A DNA stretch of 64,000 nt from Micromonospora trifolii. GTDB lineage: Bacteria; Actinomycetota; Actinomycetes; Mycobacteriales; Micromonosporaceae. Where the stretch lies: contig NZ_JAKKFD010000002.1 of the NCBI RefSeq assembly GCF_022229005.1, positions 310,001 through 374,000 of the forward strand, in the 5' to 3' direction. The position numbers were made by a program, and so were the translations under genes. The notes below the pieces were generated by a model. It ran no database searches and had not been told where the DNA came from. It worked only from the letters and a program-made list of their open reading frames with translations. Below are positions 62,599 through 64,000 of this stretch, in pieces. Each line of letters opens with the position of its first letter. The first letter of the stretch is position 1.

Positions 62599-64000
62599 CT
62601 ACCCGTCGATGCGGGTGATGTTGCGGATCTTGTTGGAGGCGTCCAGGGCGGCGACCTTGTACGCCTCGGCCAGCGTCGGGTAGTTGAACACCGTGTCGAC
62701 CAGATAGTCGATCGTGCCGCCGCAGCCCATCACGGCCTGACCGATGTGGACGATCTCGGTGGCGGCGGTGCCGAACACGTGCACCCCGAGCAGCCGGCCG
62801 TCTTCGGGGGAGACGAGCAGCTTCAGCATGCCGTACGAGTCGCCGACGATCTGACCCCGGGCCAACTCGCGGTAGCGGGCGATGCCCACCTCGAACGGTG
62901 TGGAGCTTTCGGTGAGCTGCGCCTCGGTCTGCCCGACGAAGCTGATCTCCGGAATCGTGTAGATGCCGATCGGTTGCAGGCCGTGCATCTCCCGGATCGG
63001 TTCGCCGCAGGCGTGTTGTGCGGCCAGCCGGCCCTGCTCCATCGAGGTGGATGCGAGTGCGGGGAAGCCGATCACGTCACCGACGGCGTAGATGTTCTCC
63101 ACCGAGGTGCGGTAGTTGGCGTCGACAGTGATCCGGCCGCGTCGATCCGCCTCCAGCCCGGCCGCCTCCAGTGCCAGGTCGTCGGTCTGACCCTGTCGCC
63201 CGGCCGAGTACATCACCGTGTCGGCGACGATCTTCTTGCCGCTCTTGAGGATGCACAGCGCCGCCGTCTGGTGTTTCTCCACGGCGGCGACCTCCTCGCC
63301 GAAGCGGAACGCCACGGAGAGGTCGCGCAGGTGGTACTTGAGGGACTCGACGACCTCGTCGTCGCAGAAATCCAGCATCCGCTCGCGGCGTTCCACCACA
63401 GTCACCTTCGTGCCGAGCGCGGCGAACATCGAGGCGTACTCCATGCCGATCACGCCGGCGCCGACCACGACCATGCTGCGGGGTACGGCCTGGAGGTTGA
63501 TGACCCCGTCGGAGTCCACGATCGTCCGGTCGTCGAAGTCGACGCTGTCCGGGCGGGCCGGGCGGGTGCCCGCGGCGATGACGATCTTGTCGAAGGTCAC
63601 CTTGGACTCGCGGCCGGAGCCGCCGTCGACCCAGATCGAGTGCGCGTCGGCGAAACGCCCGGTGCCGGTGATCATCGCGACCCGGTTGCGGGCCAGTTGG
63701 TTGCGGATGACGTCGGTCTGCCTGGTGATCACGTGCTGGGTCCGGGCGGCCAGGTCGCTGACCGTGATGTCGTCCTTGACCCGGTAGCTGCTGCCGTAGA
63801 GGTCCCGCTGGCTCAGGCCGGTCAGGTAGAGCACTGCCTCGCGCAGCGTCTTGGAGGGCACGGTGCCGGTGTTGATGCACACCCCACCGATCATGTCGCG
63901 GCGCTCCACGATGCCGACCCGCCTCCCGAGCTTGGCGGCGGCGATCGCGGCCTTCTGACCGCTGGGTCCGGAGCCCAGCACCAACAGGTCGTAGTCATAC
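62599..64000 (-). CDS. sthA: Soluble NAD(P)+ transhydrogenase (Si-specific), start codon at or beyond window edge
   Basis: At least 466 residues visible. The chain runs out at 64000 as [19 protein letters not shown], and the partial codon at the edge ends in G, so probably only the ATG is missing. FAD site [17 protein letters not shown] in place of the disulfide CxxxxC of other family members (the second Cys is Thr, the SthA mark), NAD(P)-site [20 protein letters not shown], and C-terminal dimer domain. Balances NADPH and NADH. Possibly co-transcribed with the small gene downstream. Confidence 0.9.
   Translation of the reverse strand, partial: YDYDLLVLGSGPSGQKAAIAAAKLGRRVGIVERRDMIGGVCINTGTVPSKTLREAVLYLTGLSQRDLYGSSYRVKDDITVSDLAARTQHVITRQTDVIRNQLARNRVAMITGTGRFADAHSIWVDGGSGRESKVTFDKIVIAAGTRPARPDSVDFDDRTIVDSDGVINLQAVPRSMVVVGAGVIGMEYASMFAALGTKVTVVERRERMLDFCDDEVVESLKYHLRDLSVAFRFGEEVAAVEKHQTAALCILKSGKKIVADTVMYSAGRQGQTDDLALEAAGLEADRRGRITVDANYRTSVENIYAVGDVIGFPALASTSMEQGRLAAQHACGEPIREMHGLQPIGIYTIPEISFVGQTEAQLTESSTPFEVGIARYRELARGQIVGDSYGMLKLLVSPEDGRLLGVHVFGTAATEIVHIGQAVMGCGGTIDYLVDTVFNYPTLAEAYKVAALDASNKIRNITRIDG

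Overview
ORGANISM. The window is uniformly very GC-rich, with GTG and TTG starts, many 4-base stop/start overlaps and several apparently leaderless genes. Gene content (F420-type LLM oxidoreductase, LAL regulator, CBM2-bearing secreted hydrolases, DUF4873 monooxygenase, AurF-like diiron protein) points to a mycelial actinobacterium. Two hairpin repeats (6101-6167 and 61973-62035) look to me like repeats of Micromonospora genomes, so Micromonosporaceae, probably Micromonospora, is my inference. No rRNA, tRNA, CRISPR array, transposase or phage gene was recognised. The window reads as ordinary chromosome, cut inside a gene at each end. LAYOUT, LEFT PART. 1-5866: formate module: formate dehydrogenase catalytic subunit (5' end missing), Fe-S subunit, NrfD-type membrane subunit, and a convergent oxalate/formate-family MFS carrier behind a strong shared terminator. 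6269-14335: a TetR/MFS drug-efflux pair, then a TetR/FAD-monooxygenase/SDR/hydrolase operon divergent from an AurF-like diiron protein (reminiscent of mycobacterial mymA), and a VOC protein. 14428-20198: a 1474-residue secreted S8 peptidase with kelch repeats, flanked by two paralogous small winged-helix regulators. 20459-27434: cell-envelope block: PAP2 phosphatase, response regulator, histidine kinase and lipoprotein, facing a translationally coupled acyltransferase-3, alanine racemase and D-Ala-D-Ala-ligase-like operon. That operon resembles a VanT racemase split into two genes plus a VanC-like ligase. LAYOUT, MIDDLE. 27584-34102: LLM oxidoreductase, a receptor Ser/Thr kinase with a ricin-type lectin domain, a large KatE catalase, and a secreted cutinase-like polyester hydrolase. 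34239-45319: branched-chain-amino-acid-type ABC transporter (two ATPases, two permeases, binding protein) with SDR and TetR, then a LAL regulator, an acyl-CoA dehydrogenase and a MaoC-like protein. LAYOUT, RIGHT PART. 45637-61961: a glucuronoxylan utilisation cluster: CE7 acetyl xylan esterase, LacI repressor, GH3, oligosaccharide ABC transporter, YesL protein, GH42, GH67 alpha-glucuronidase, and secreted CE1-CBM2 and GH10-CBM2 enzymes. 62075-64000: a small conserved hypothetical protein and soluble transhydrogenase SthA, truncated by the window edge at about its start codon. HOW THEY WORK TOGETHER. The xylan cluster is the clearest pathway. Secreted GH10 and CE1 open the polymer and remove ester groups, the LplABC-like ABC system imports oligosaccharides, and GH67, CE7, GH3 and GH42 finish them inside, probably under the LacI repressor acting on GAAA-n-TTTC palindromes. 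The most unusual candidate is the envelope block at 20459-27434, where a two-component system faces genes that could change the peptidoglycan D-Ala-D-X terminus.
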